From Tetradesmus obliquus (Eukaryota; Chlorophyta; Chlorophyceae; Sphaeropleales; Scenedesmaceae), in the NCBI GenBank assembly GCA_030272155.1, contig CP126204.1, positions 4,517,501-4,581,500 on the forward strand: 64,000 nt of DNA. The letters run 5' to 3'. Each line of letters begins with the position of its first letter. Position 1 is the first letter of the stretch. Below the pieces are notes generated by a model. That model was not told the origin of the DNA, did no database searches, and saw only the letters and a list, made by a program, of their open reading frames with translations. The position numbers and the translations under genes are program-made. Positions 36,003 to 46,999 of the stretch are shown in pieces.

Positions 36003-36325
36003 TCCTGATGTAGGCAGTGGCGCCAGGGCAGCGCTGCAGCAGCTGCTGCAGCAGCAGACGGTTGTGTCTGCTCCAGGGCTGCAGCAGCAGTGTAAGGCAT
36101 ATATTGGAGCTCAGCAGCAGCAGCAGCAGCAGCAGCAGGCGTTGATTAGTAGAGTGCAATTATCAGCAGGCCACTGCAGCAGCACCGCTGCTGTTGAAGG
36201 ACACGTTCCTGCAAGGGCTACACTTTCCTCGACGCAGCAGCAGCAGCAGCAGCAGCAACAGTTTGATTTGCACTCATCCTATACAGCTGCTGCCACCCCA
36301 AAGCCGAACTGCTGCCTTACAGCTA

Positions 36326-36362
<37 letters not shown>

Positions 36363-37728
36363 TGCAGATGCCCTGCAGGCTGCTCAGGCTGGTGTGGTGA
36401 TGGTGATGGTGGGGCGCTCCTGGGGCAGCGGCGTGCTGCTGACAGCCTCAGGGCTGGTGCTGACAAATGCACACCTGTTCAAGGACAGCAGCAGCAGCGG
36501 CAGCAGCAGCAGCAGGAACGGTGGCAGCGGCAATGCGTATGGCAACGGCCGGCAGGTGCGTGGTAGTGGGAGTAGCAGCAGCAGGGCTAGGCAGCAGGAG
36601 TGGTGGCCGAAGCTGCAGCAGCACAGCAGCGCCCACCTGGACAATCATTTTGCAGCAGCAACATTGGAGCAAGCTAATGCTGAGCAGCAGCAGCAGCAGC
36701 AGGGGTGGCTATGTCGTGCGGACGCAGTCAACGTGCGGCTGGCACCTGAGGCTGGCAGCAGCAGCAGCAGCAGCAGCAGCTGGCTCCCTGCCAGGCTGCT
36801 GTACCGCTTCCAAGGCTACCTGGACATAGCTGTACTGCAGCTGCAGCTGCCGCCTCTACACACTGCCAGCAGCAGCCAGGCATTCAGCCAGCTGCAAAGG
36901 CACCAGCAGCAGCAGCAGCAGCAGCAGCACATGCTGCGGCCGCTGCAGCTGTGTGCTGCTGGTGAGGATGCTGCGCCCGGCTCTGATGTGTTTGTGATTG
37001 GGCATGGCTTGTTTGGCCCGGGACTGCCCTGGCCGCCAGCTGTCACATCTGGCTGTGCTGCCAGGGTGGTTGCACTAGCCAACAGCAGCAGCAGTAACAG
37101 CAGTAATGGTGGAAGCAGCAGCGGAAGCAGTGAACTGAGCTTGCAGCCAGCAGCAGCAGCAGAAGCAGGCTTGCATGGTATCGGCAGCAGCAGCAGCAGC
37201 AGCAGCAAGCCGTCGATGCTGATTACAACAGCAGCAGTGCATGGCGGCGCTAGTGGCGGCGCATTAGTCAACAGCCGAGGTCAGGTGGTGGGCTTGGTGA
37301 CCAGCAATGCCAGACATGCGCGGGGCGCTACGCTGCCGCACTGCAACTTCTGCATTGCTGCTGCTGAGCTGCGGCCCCTGTGGGCCTGGGCGCAGCGAAT
37401 GGAGCAGCAGCAGCAGCAGCAGCAGCAGGTGTTGGCTGATCCACACACTGATGCTGCAGGCGCTGGCGGCGGCGGCAGCAGCAGGTTACATGAGGAGGCT
37501 GCTGCTGCAGCAGCAATGCTGCAGGAGCTGCAAGCATTAGATTTGAAGGACCCTGCAGGGTCGCGGCTGTGGGCGTTGCAGCAGCCGCTGCCGTTGCCAG
37601 CAGCGCCCAGCAACAGCAGCAGCTGCAGCAGCGGCGGTGCAGCTGCAGCAGCAGTAGAGCGGTTGGGCAGGCAGTTGAAGGGTGTGAGCATCGGCGGCTC
37701 AAAATCACAGTCACATAGCAAGCTGTGA
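34339..37728 (+). CDS. DEG15: Peroxisomal (glyoxysomal) processing protease DEG15
   Basis: Three exons, 34339-34852, 35158-35575 and 35877-37728, phases closed, 927 residues. The N-terminal part matches plant DEG15 (VEVTGPDSKAVKSNYAAFH, TLSCSGLLLP, DARVMPGMEGG). The trypsin-like domain shows the triad: His510 in VLTNAHLF, Asp627 in YLDIAVLQL and Ser770 in HGGASGGALVNS. The protein ends S-K-L, the canonical PTS1 peroxisomal import signal, as in plant DEG15. The enzyme removes the PTS2 presequence from imported matrix proteins. It is longer than the plant protein (about 700 residues) because Gln, Ala and Ser runs coded by CAG repeats are inserted between conserved blocks. ATG 34339 is chosen because conservation begins right after it. 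Confidence 0.95.
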
Positions 37729-39007
37729 CTGCAGCAGCCTGTGTGCAGCTCCGGGCTCATGGGAGCCCTCTGTGGACCTCGGGCCGTCGATTGCACTGGC
37801 ACCGTGTTATTGCAGAGTTGCTGTTGGCACTGCCACAATGTTGCTGGCAGTGTGCAGTGGGAATAGTAGCGCTGCTGCAGCAGCGCCTGCAGGAATCCAG
37901 ATGATCACAGCAGGATGCTGGCCAGGAGATTGATGCGAAGCAAAGCAGCACCAACAGCACCGGCAGATCAACCGTGGTGGGTTGTTTCTGTCTCCTCTGC
38001 TCCAACAGCAGCCGTCGCAGACCACCACCACCAGCAGCAGCAGCAGCAGCAGGGTGTGCTGCTGGCTGGGCCGGCACCGGCTGCTGACCATGCTAGCAGC
38101 GCTGCCGCAGCTGATTGTGAGCAGGCACCAGTGCAACTATGTTGGTTGCTTGTTGTGGCAAAAAGCGCAGATATTAAGTGTGCATGCATGATGTCCTTAA
38201 CACTGTTGATTCTTGCAGCATACGATGGTTATCGCGACATCCCTGACATGTGGTCCAGGCCTGGCACTACTGCTTCTGAGCTGTGGTGGTCCTGTTTGTG
38301 GAATCTAGTCACTGCAAACATGCATTTATTCAGTCTATCTGATTGATTTTCGAAGCCTTTTTCGAAGCACTGTTGATGTGGGATGGTTCCGGGACCACTC
38401 GGGAGACTGAACCCGCCTGCAACAGTTTTCAAAGCATCAGGCTGAACTGATGCAGATGGGCACGCAGCGAACATCTGTATGAAGAAATAGTTTGGTTGTG
38501 TGTTGCTGGACATGCAGTAAGCCATACATCGTGGAGTAATCAAGCGAGCGCGGGAATCACCACTTGCAGCGTTCAAGGTCCGCCAGAGCTCTGTCATTGT
38601 GCAAGCACCTTATCCTAGTTACAGTTTTGCCTGAACAATGCTTCAGTATGTCGCTACATCCTGCCTTACCAGGGGATTCTCTGTGGCCGTTGACAGCTGC
38701 TACTGTTGTACTTGTTCTGGTGCAGGCTGGACCAACTGCACAGTATGGCACCCAACGAGCAGTATCCCTCACGTGGCATCCACTACAGGCCTCTCAGCAG
38801 CTCGGCTGCTGCTCCTGCCCACCATCAACTGCCATGCAGCGCAAGTGGCACTGCTTTCCAGGGGCAGTTGAGCCCACAGCAGCAGCAGCAGCAGCAGCAA
38901 GGGCTTGGCAACCCCTGAGCATGCCTGCAAGAAGGTGACAGTTATGGGGAGCACTCATGGCCAGGTGAGGGGAGCTGTCCGAAGTCTGGCAAGCACTGCA
39001 TGTCAGT
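37729..39007. other. 3' flank of DEG15 and unassigned sequence
   Basis: No known family was found. A coding-like block at 38706-38918 (+) follows a good acceptor (TTCTGGTGCAG) and reads PNEQYPSRGIHYRPLSSS with a Gln run and a TGA. It could be a terminal exon of an unrecognised gene, but no partner exon was identified. Parts of 37740-38340 are likely DEG15 3' UTR. Confidence 0.4.
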
Positions 39008-39640
39008 GGCTGCTGATGCTGCCTATCTTGCTTCCTGTCCTGCCTACTGTGCAGGTTCTGTCCTGCGAGTGAGGAGCAGACCAGCCACAGCCCTGCCATG
39101 ACCAGGCAGCCATTCCTGCATCAAGATAAACATTGGCTGCTGATGCTGCGATGCTTCCTGTGCTGTATGCATGCGCAGCTGCTTTCCTGCAAGCCGGCTG
39201 TGGCCGAGCAGCACCCCTGCCATCACCAGACAGTCACCCCTGCGTCCTCACCAAACAGTGGCTGTTGATGCTGCCCACACACTTCTTGTGCTGTATGCAT
39301 GCGAAACTGCTTTCATGCAAGCCGGCTGTGGCCGAGCAGCACCCTTGCCATCACCAGACAGTCATCCCTGCGTCCTCACCAAACAGTGGCTGCTGATGCT
39401 GCCCACATACTTCTTGTGCTGCATGCCTCCTGCAGCTGGTTTCCTGCAAGCGAGCTGCAGCCGAGCCATATCCCTGACATGGCCAGCAGCCAGCCCTGCG
39501 TCCTCAACATATTATTGTTGCTGCTGCTGCTCTTGCGTGCTACAGTTCCGTTCCTGCAAGCCCCGTGCAGCCCAGCTGCAACCCTGCCTTCGCCAGGCAG
39601 CCACCCCTATGTGCTTGCTCACCCTCGGTTCCCAGGCTCC
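39008..39640. repeat. 127-bp tandem array, five copies
   Basis: The unit starts GGCTGCTGATGCTGC and contains TTCCTGCAAGCCGGCTGTGG. Copies begin near 39008, 39135, 39260, 39388 and 39515. The array runs up to the first proposed exon of the myosin-tail gene and the last copy grades into it, so each unit may carry a copy of an exon edge. Confidence 0.85.
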
Positions 39641-39706
39641 CCACCAAAGGCCCAGCAGCAGCCAACCTTCGAGTCCCCTCATCCTCCTGCGGGGCCAGGC
39701 CACGCC

Positions 39707-42700
39707 ATGGTTGTGCTGCCAAACGAAGCAGCTGCTACACCCGCAGAGGGCATGGCGGACACAGCGCAGGCGGCCATCTTCCTGCAGCACCTACAAAGCA
39801 GCATGTCCGGCTGCGCATGCCCACTGGGAAATTCGGTTGCCGTTGCTGCACCTGCAGCAGCCATGGATGCGGCAGAGCATGTGAAGGGGCAGGACGCAGA
39901 CAGGGGCCACGCGGCTGGGGCTCAGATGCAAGCGACAGATCTGGAGTGTGTGACGCGCGAGCTACAGGTCTGCTGCTGCTGCAGGTTTTGTGTGCCTCAG
40001 GACACGTTCAGCATTGCTGCAGTTGCGGCTGTGCAGCACGCACGTGTGCCTGTCTGCTGCAGCTGTTTGCCAGCTTCATTCCGTGTGCAGTTGCAATACT
40101 CAGTGCTGGAGAGCATGCACATGTACCAGTATCCTTACTTTGCAGGAAACGCCTCGCTTGACTGTGGGTGTCGACATTGACTGTTGCTGCACCTCCTTTA
40201 TTCTGCATGCCAAGCAGCAGCAGCTGATCAGCGACAAGCGCAAGCAGTACGAGCAGCAGCTGGCTCACAAGAAGCCGGAGGAGCACCAACTGCTGGCGGC
40301 ACTGGCGCAGCCCATGGGCTTCCACAAGGGCAAGCCACTGGCAGCGCTGGTGGTGATCAGGGCCTGCCTGCAGTGGGGGGCCTTCAAGGCGGACCGCTGC
40401 AGCCTGTTCGGAGACATCACCCAGGTGTGGCGTTACTTTGACCAATGTTGACTGAGACGTGCTGCGCTGCATCTTGCGGATGACTGTGTCAAGCAAGCTG
40501 GGCTCTGCCTGTTTTGGGGTGAATAAAGCAGCAGAACTGTTGAGCCGCTGCCTCTGTGACATGTCTGCTGCAACTCACTTATTCTTATGACGCCAGCATG
40601 AGCGGTGCTCCCCGCAGATGCTTTCCACGTGTTCCTCAGCATGTTGTGTACTGCCGATGTGGTGTGCCCCACCTGCGCAGGTCATCAAAGGCCAGATTGA
40701 GCGGCAGCCAAGCGACAACGCGTGCCTCGCCTACTGGCTGTTCAACAAGGTAACGCTGCGGCACCTGCTGCAGCGCACCATCAAGCCAATGAGCACCGCA
40801 ATGAGCATGGCTCAGGCACTAGGCTTCGGCACCATGGGTGAGCTTGTGCCAGGCAGCCCATGGCTGGTGCGCGTGGCCTGCAGTGATGTGTTGTTTCACT
40901 TCTGCAACGATGTCGATGCTGTGTGTTGACGTGCCTGCATGTCACGTCTGCTGATGAGCACTTTTAATGTAGCTTGCGGCGGAGCTCTCGCTCCACCCGT
41001 GGCTGCTGCTGATGCCAGTCCTTAATGCACGTGCACTCAATCGCATGCATACAACTTCATGCTTTACTGCTTCGCCCATCCGTCTTGTATTCAGACCCAG
41101 CGTGCATCGATGGCGGCTTTGTGAGTGACTGCTACCCGGTGGAGGCCAAGTACCCCGCGCTGATATTCAAGCAGCAGCAGGACGAGTTTGTGCAGACCAT
41201 CTATGCCGTGATGCGCGAAAACGTGAAGAAGAGCATCGAGCCCATGCTGGTGAGCCGCTGCCTGCATGCCCGCCAACCTTGCCTACAATGCAATACCTGC
41301 AGCGTGGCCACTTCCCGCTGTTGTCACTTGATGCAAGTGAACTGCGCCAACGACGCATGTCCTGCTTTCCTGTGCATGCAGAGGTGCTGCATCGGCGACC
41401 CCACCCCCCGCAGCAGCGGCAGCGGCAGCGGAGCGGCTCCTACAGCCGCCATGCAGAGCAAGGCCTGGGGCGACCTGCTGGCTGTGTTTGACGAGCTGCT
41501 GGTGACGCTGCGCAAGAACCACGTGCCCAAGCCGCTGGCGCAGGCGCTGTTCAAGCAGCTGTTCAACTTTGTCAACGTGACGCTCTCCAACCTGCTGCTG
41601 CTGTGCCGGGAGTAAGTGGTGCCTGGGATGCTGGTTTATGTTCAGGCGTTGTGCTTGTGCAAACTTGCATGCATGTGCTGGAACAGGTGGATAGGCAGTC
41701 CTTGCTGCTGGCAAAGGGCGGCTGTTTGATGGGCCGCCATGTCAGCTGTGTGCTGCATCACATCACCAGCGGATGACGTTGTGTCTTGTTTGTCATACCA
41801 AAAAAAGTGTGTGCGGATGACACTGATGACATGCACTGCCTACTTCTGCCCCTGCAGGTGCTGCTCCTTCAGCAACGGCGAGCGCGTGAAGGCGGGCCGC
41901 TGGCAGGTGGAGGCCTGGATCATGGAGCACGGCGCCGAGTGGGGCCTTATTGCTCAACATCCTACCCCTGTTCTCATCCTGCTGCGTCACTCTGCTGCCT
42001 TGATGCCGTCCGTGCAGGTGCTGCTCCTTCAGCAACGGCGAGTACGTGAAGACGGGCCTGTCGCGAATGGAGTCCTGACTCATGGAGGCCGGCGCCGAGT
42101 GGGGCCTTGCTGCTCAACATCCTACCCCTGTTCTCATCCTGCTGCGTCACTCTGCTGCTTTGATGCCGTCCGTGCAGGTGCTGCTCCTTCAGCAACGGCG
42201 AATACGTGAAGACGGGCCTGTCGCGAGTGGAGTCCTGGATCATGGAGGCCGGCTCGGACTGGGTGGGCGAGTGCTGGGAGGAGCTCAAGTGCATCCGGCA
42301 GGCAGTCGGCTTCCTGGTGATCGGCAACAAGCCAAGGAAGAGCCTGGAGTACATCACAAAGGACATATGCCCTGTGCTGAGCATCCAGCAGCTGTACCGC
42401 ATCAGCACCATGTTCTGGGACAACAAGTACAACACTAAGACTGTGTCCAGCGAGGTGAGGAGAACGCTGTTGGCATGGGGCGTTGTTCGCCGCATTTCGG
42501 TCGTTGTGTGGGTCTTGAAGCAGCTGATGGAGGAGCAGAGCAGCAGCAACCCCTACAGTCACAACTTCCTGCTGGAGAGCAGCAGCTGCTTCAAGCCCTT
42601 GGTGGTCAACAACATTCTGGCACAGATGGACGGCAGGGTGCGCTTGAGTGCCGCGTATTGGTCACGTATAACATGTGGTTGTCATGGTGTTGTCATGTTG

Positions 42701-43470
42701 ATGTCATTTTGTCACGGCGCTGTACCTGGGAGGATGAATGGGATGCTCCATGCTTCCCTTTGAGGTGAGTGGCATCCTGGCGCAGATGGACGACGGGGTG
42801 CACCCTGAGTGATGTGTTTCCTTCTATAATGTTGTTGTGATGCTGTTGTTGTGCAAATGTCACGTTTGTCACGTTGCTGAACCTGGAAAATTGAGGCATC
42901 TACTGCATGCTTCCCTTCAAGGCGAGCGGCATCCTGCCGCACTTGGAAAGTGAGTGTGTGCTTGTGTGGTCTGTCGGCCGTTGCTGAGCGCTGTGTTTAT
43001 GAGAGTCTTTCAGCTTCAGGTTTTGTAGCTGTGTGTCCAGATTAGCCACGAGATAGGCTGGTTGTGCCAAGGAGCAAGATGCTGTACAATGGAGTGGCTG
43101 CCAGCGTCTTGGCTGCTATGACTACTTGCTGCTTCCTGAGCAGCCGGCTGCATGCAGATTGCCGCGCAAAGTTACTGCTGCTGGTCAGAGCGTTGCTTGA
43201 CCTGCAACCCTGCACAAAACTCGTGCCCCACATTGCTTTGGATGGCGAAGTGCCGGCGGCCTACTGACATTCAACCACCCCTCGTTTAACTCGGCATGTG
43301 TTCCATGTCTTACCACTGCTGCCGCTGCTGCATGCACTGATCACACTGTAACACATGTTGTGTTGTGCCTGCAGAACATGTACGAAGCGCTGCCAGTGCC
43401 CGAGCAGCTCAAGTCTGGCGCAGGCAAGGGCAGCTTCACGTTCCTGGAGCAGAAGCTGCGCTGCAGCTGA
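39707..43470 (+). CDS. Myosin XI cargo-binding tail (DIL domain) protein without motor
   Basis: Exons are 39707-39967, 40146-40424, 40681-40837, 41095-41249, 41382-41611, 42178-42454, 42521-42637 and 43375-43470 (TGA). All phases close, giving about 523 residues. The protein follows the globular tail of class XI/V myosins from end to end: GFHKGKPLAALVVIRACLQW, SDNACLAYWLFNK, VEAKYPALIFKQQ, LLLCRECCSFSNGEYVK, then IRQAVGFLVIGNKPRKS and ITKDICPVLSIQQLYRIS. This domain binds vesicle or organelle receptors. No motor, IQ motifs or long coiled coil precede it: DEG15 ends 2 kb upstream and nothing motor-like lies between. It is either a stand-alone tail or a truncated gene. The start is uncertain (ATG 39863 is also in frame). 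Intron 42455-42520 is only 66 nt and could be retained in frame. TGTAA follows at 43510. Confidence 0.9.
41858..42255 (+). repeat. Three 160-bp copies of an exon start
   Basis: Acceptor plus GTGCTGCTCCTTCAGCAACG recurs at 41858, 42018 and 42178, exactly 160 bp apart. Only the third copy runs on into the conserved tail sequence. Use of the first or second acceptor with read-through would change frame because 160 is not a multiple of three. Confidence 0.93.
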
Positions 43471-43509
43471 ATTTACCGCCAGCAGCAGCGCATGGATGCT
43501 TCAGCCAAA

Positions 43510-43514
43510 TGTAA
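43510..43514 (+). terminator. UGUAA polyadenylation motif
   Basis: TGTAA 40 nt after the myosin-tail stop; a second is at 43569-43573. Positional assignment. Confidence 0.45.
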
Positions 43515-44506
43515 GGGTAGCGGCAGCGGCGACGGCGTAGTACCAGGGCATAGGGACACACTTTGGATGTAACACAGGCTTCAGCAGCGGCAGCAGCAGT
43601 AGCAATCATGTGCTGGGTGTGTTGGCTCACGGCTGACAAGCCAAGGGAGCTGTGCAGTGGAGTCATGCCTGATAACTTAAAGCGGCATTGCTGCTGCAAA
43701 AGGAAAGGTTGACTAGCAGTGTCTAACATCAGCAGCTGTATAGTAACGACTAGATGAATTTCGTTTGAACCCTCCATAGTGCATGCATCAAGTGTCAATC
43801 TGATAGTGGTCTATACGAGGCCGTGCTACAGCATAGGGCGTTCTTCCAGCAGCAACTAGAGTCTTTGTATTCGTCAAGCACTTCTAGGATTGTCGCCATA
43901 TCCCATGCTACACAGCTGTGTGGTAGGGTTACCGGCGTGGGTAGTAAACATGGAGTTTGCAGAGTTTTTCATGCTTGCAAAGTAGAGTGTAACGCCATTC
44001 CCGCCAAGAATCCTGCTATGCTAGTGTGCTGGATGCCGCTTGCTGGCCAAATCTTCACAAGGGTGACCACTGTCATGCGTACCAAGGCATCCCAACATCC
44101 TGAGGTCCTGGTGTCCAGCGCACTGATGAACATGAGCCAACAGCCGCATTACAGTATTCAAGGGTGATAACGTGCATGCAGGTCAATCATTGCAGGTATA
44201 ATGCAACATGATGAGTACTCACATTGCCTGAAGCGGTTACAACTGACAGCGCACACCGTGGCTGTGACAGCACTCAAAAACGCCCCACAAGCATGCCAAA
44301 CACCACCTCCACCACGTTTCAAGTGGTGAACCTTCGCACTGTATCAGACCCCAAAGCACTGTTCTATTACTAGGTAACAGCTTTGCAGCAAAGCGCAGGC
44401 AAACTGGGGCAGAGGCCAGGCCGGCCTGCCAACATAAGAGGTAAGAAGCATGTGGCAGGCACAACCGCCTGATGCGCTGCCTACACACCCACGCCTCACC
44501 AGCCGC
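43515..44506. other. Convergent intergenic region
   Basis: Between the 3' ends of the myosin-tail and Pescadillo genes. An open frame at 43823-44167 (+) has no recognisable motif. TTACA (the antisense of TGTAA) at about 44235 could serve the - strand gene. Confidence 0.45.
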
Positions 44507-46236
44507 TCACGCAGCCTTCCGCTGCCTCTTCGGCCGCCCGCCAGCTGCCACCTGCTGCTGCTGCTGCTGCTGCCCCGCCAGCTTTGCCTTGCGCTGCTCC
44601 AGTGCCGCCACGCGCTCCGCCTTGCCTTCAATTGCCCGGTTGATCCTTGCATACAGCTTTCGATTCTTGCGCGTCATCATGATGTCAGCCATTGCTGCCT
44701 CCTCATCCTCCTCAGCAGCCTTGCCAGTAGCACCTGCTGCTGCTGCTTTCCGCTTCTTGCCTGCTGCTGCTGCTGCCGCATCCTCCTCCTCGTCTGAGCC
44801 CTGCTCTGAACCCTCCTCCTCCTCTGAACCCTGATCAGCATCGCCTGCTTCTACACCCTGCGCGGCCCGCAGCTCCTTAGCAAGCTCCTTTTGGTACACC
44901 TTCTCTGCTACTGCATCATCCTCGCCAGGTGCTGCTGCTGCTGCTGCCGCCGCTGCGTCTGCTGCCGAGCCGTCCTGCAGGAACGCTGCCTCAGTGGCCA
45001 GGCCTGCTGCTGCCCGGCGTGCTGTGCGTGCAGCCTCCTGCAGGGGCAGCAGGTGAAATTGACAGGCAGCAGCAGCAGCATGTGAGTGAGCACATAACAG
45101 ACTCAAGGGTGGCTCGCGCGCTGGAAATGACGACAGCAACAGCAGGCAAGATGATGGCAGACACAAGATGCTGCTGCATAAAGAAGGGCTGCTGCCTACT
45201 CGGCGGGCCAACAGCGCAAGCCCCGCATGCACAGCAGCAGCAGCAGCAGTTTACTTGCAGCTGCTTGATGGTTCGTGCAAACTCGGGCGTGTAACCCTCT
45301 GCCTCGTTGTCCACAAAGGGCGACAGGTGCAGCCCAACTCTTACATTCAAAACCCCAGGCTAAAACACAAAATGTCGCGATACTACAACCGCAGCCCCAG
45401 CTGCTGTGCCAAGCAAGCTCTGCAGAAGACAGCACAGCTGCCCCACACGCAGTACTGACAAGCCTTGCAGCGCACCTGCAGCTGCTTGATGGTGCGCGCA
45501 ACTCCGGGGTGTAACCCTCAGCCTCATTGTCCACAAAGGGCGACAGGTGCCATGCACACCATCAAAGCCTTAGGCTGTAACAACAAAGACCAGGCAGTGA
45601 CAACACCAACACGCACCTGCAGCTGCTTGATGGTGCGTGCAAACTCGGGCGTGTAGCCTTCAGCCTCATTGTCCACAAAGGGCGACAGGTGCGGCGGCGG
45701 CACCTTGCCTGGCGCGTACAGCTCAGCCGGCAGCAGCACGCGGTGGTTGATGCTGTCAAAGAGCCACTGCGGCTGCACGTAGGCGCGGCTCAGGAACCTG
45801 AACAACGTTTGCAGCGCAGACACACGCAGCAGCAGCAGCGCTTTGCTGAGTGTGGCTTGCAGGTGGCCAGCTGCTGCATGTTGGGTGCTGATGTTAGAAT
45901 TGCTGTTAAATGTTTGCAGTTGTAACAAAGCAACATGTTACATGACACATATAACATGTTACATGACACATGTAACATGTTATAGCTTATATGCGCCCGG
46001 GTGTGGGCCTGTCCACGATCTGGTGCATGTCAACCTTCTGCAGCGGAGAGCCTCCCAGGCTGCAGTGTCACCAAATGTAACAACGTAACATACGAGTGCC
46101 ATATATAACATGCTATGTAACTCACTTGTGACCCTGTGTAGGCCTGTCCACGATCTGGTGCGTGATGGCCTCGTCAGCCTCCTGCAGGGGGGAGCCGGGG
46201 CCCTCCCATGCTGCTGTGCCGCCAAACGCCCTGCAG

Positions 46237-46271
<35 letters not shown>

Positions 46272-46965
46272 CACATGAAACACACGCTGCCTTTGCAGTT
46301 TTGAACAACAGCTGCTGCTATGCTCTGTGATGCCCTCTAGATCTACTGCTCACAGCTACTGCACCTCGAGTCCCAAAGCCTCAAGCGCCGTAATCAATCA
46401 CGCTGCTGTTGCTGAGCAAATAGCCCATGTACCAGCAGCCTCAAACACCACCACTGCAGCAGCAGCAGCAGCAGCAGCAGCCCTCACCGTATCATGAGCA
46501 GCAGCGGCTCCCGAGGCACCTCCCGTGCCAGCCAGAACACGCAGCCCTGCAGCAGCACGCTGCACAGCCCCGCGTCGTCATCGGGGTCCACTGACCCAAG
46601 CCCACCACCGGCAACGGCAGCACCAGACACACCTGCAGCAGCAGCAGCAGCAGCAACTGCAGCGTCAGTTTCAGGTATGCTGAGGCACCGATCAGGGTCC
46701 ACGCTGCCCAGGCCGCCACCTGCAACAGCAGCGCCAGAGACACCTGCAGCAGCAGCAGCAGCAGCAGCAGCGTCGGCAGTGTTCGGGTCAGTTGCAGGCA
46801 TGGTGCGCCTTTCCTTGGCCTACACCACCAAGCTGCAGCACCTGAGAACCACACTGTTCACAACTGCAGCAGTCTTGCTTTTTCATCTGTACCTGCAAGC
46901 TGTTTGTTGGCCAGCCAGCTGCCAGGCATGCACTCACCAGCAGCATCGTCATCATCACCAGCAGC

Positions 46966-46999
<34 letters not shown>

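Noticed and set aside
41739..42209. 156-residue + frame across the 160-bp repeats
   Set aside because: It is the read-through of the first duplicated exon start in a shifted frame; the phase-closing exon begins at 42178.
43823..44167. 114-residue + ORF between myosin-tail and Pescadillo genes
   Set aside because: No recognisable motif, not flanked by splice signals that fit a neighbour, and located in a convergent 3' region.
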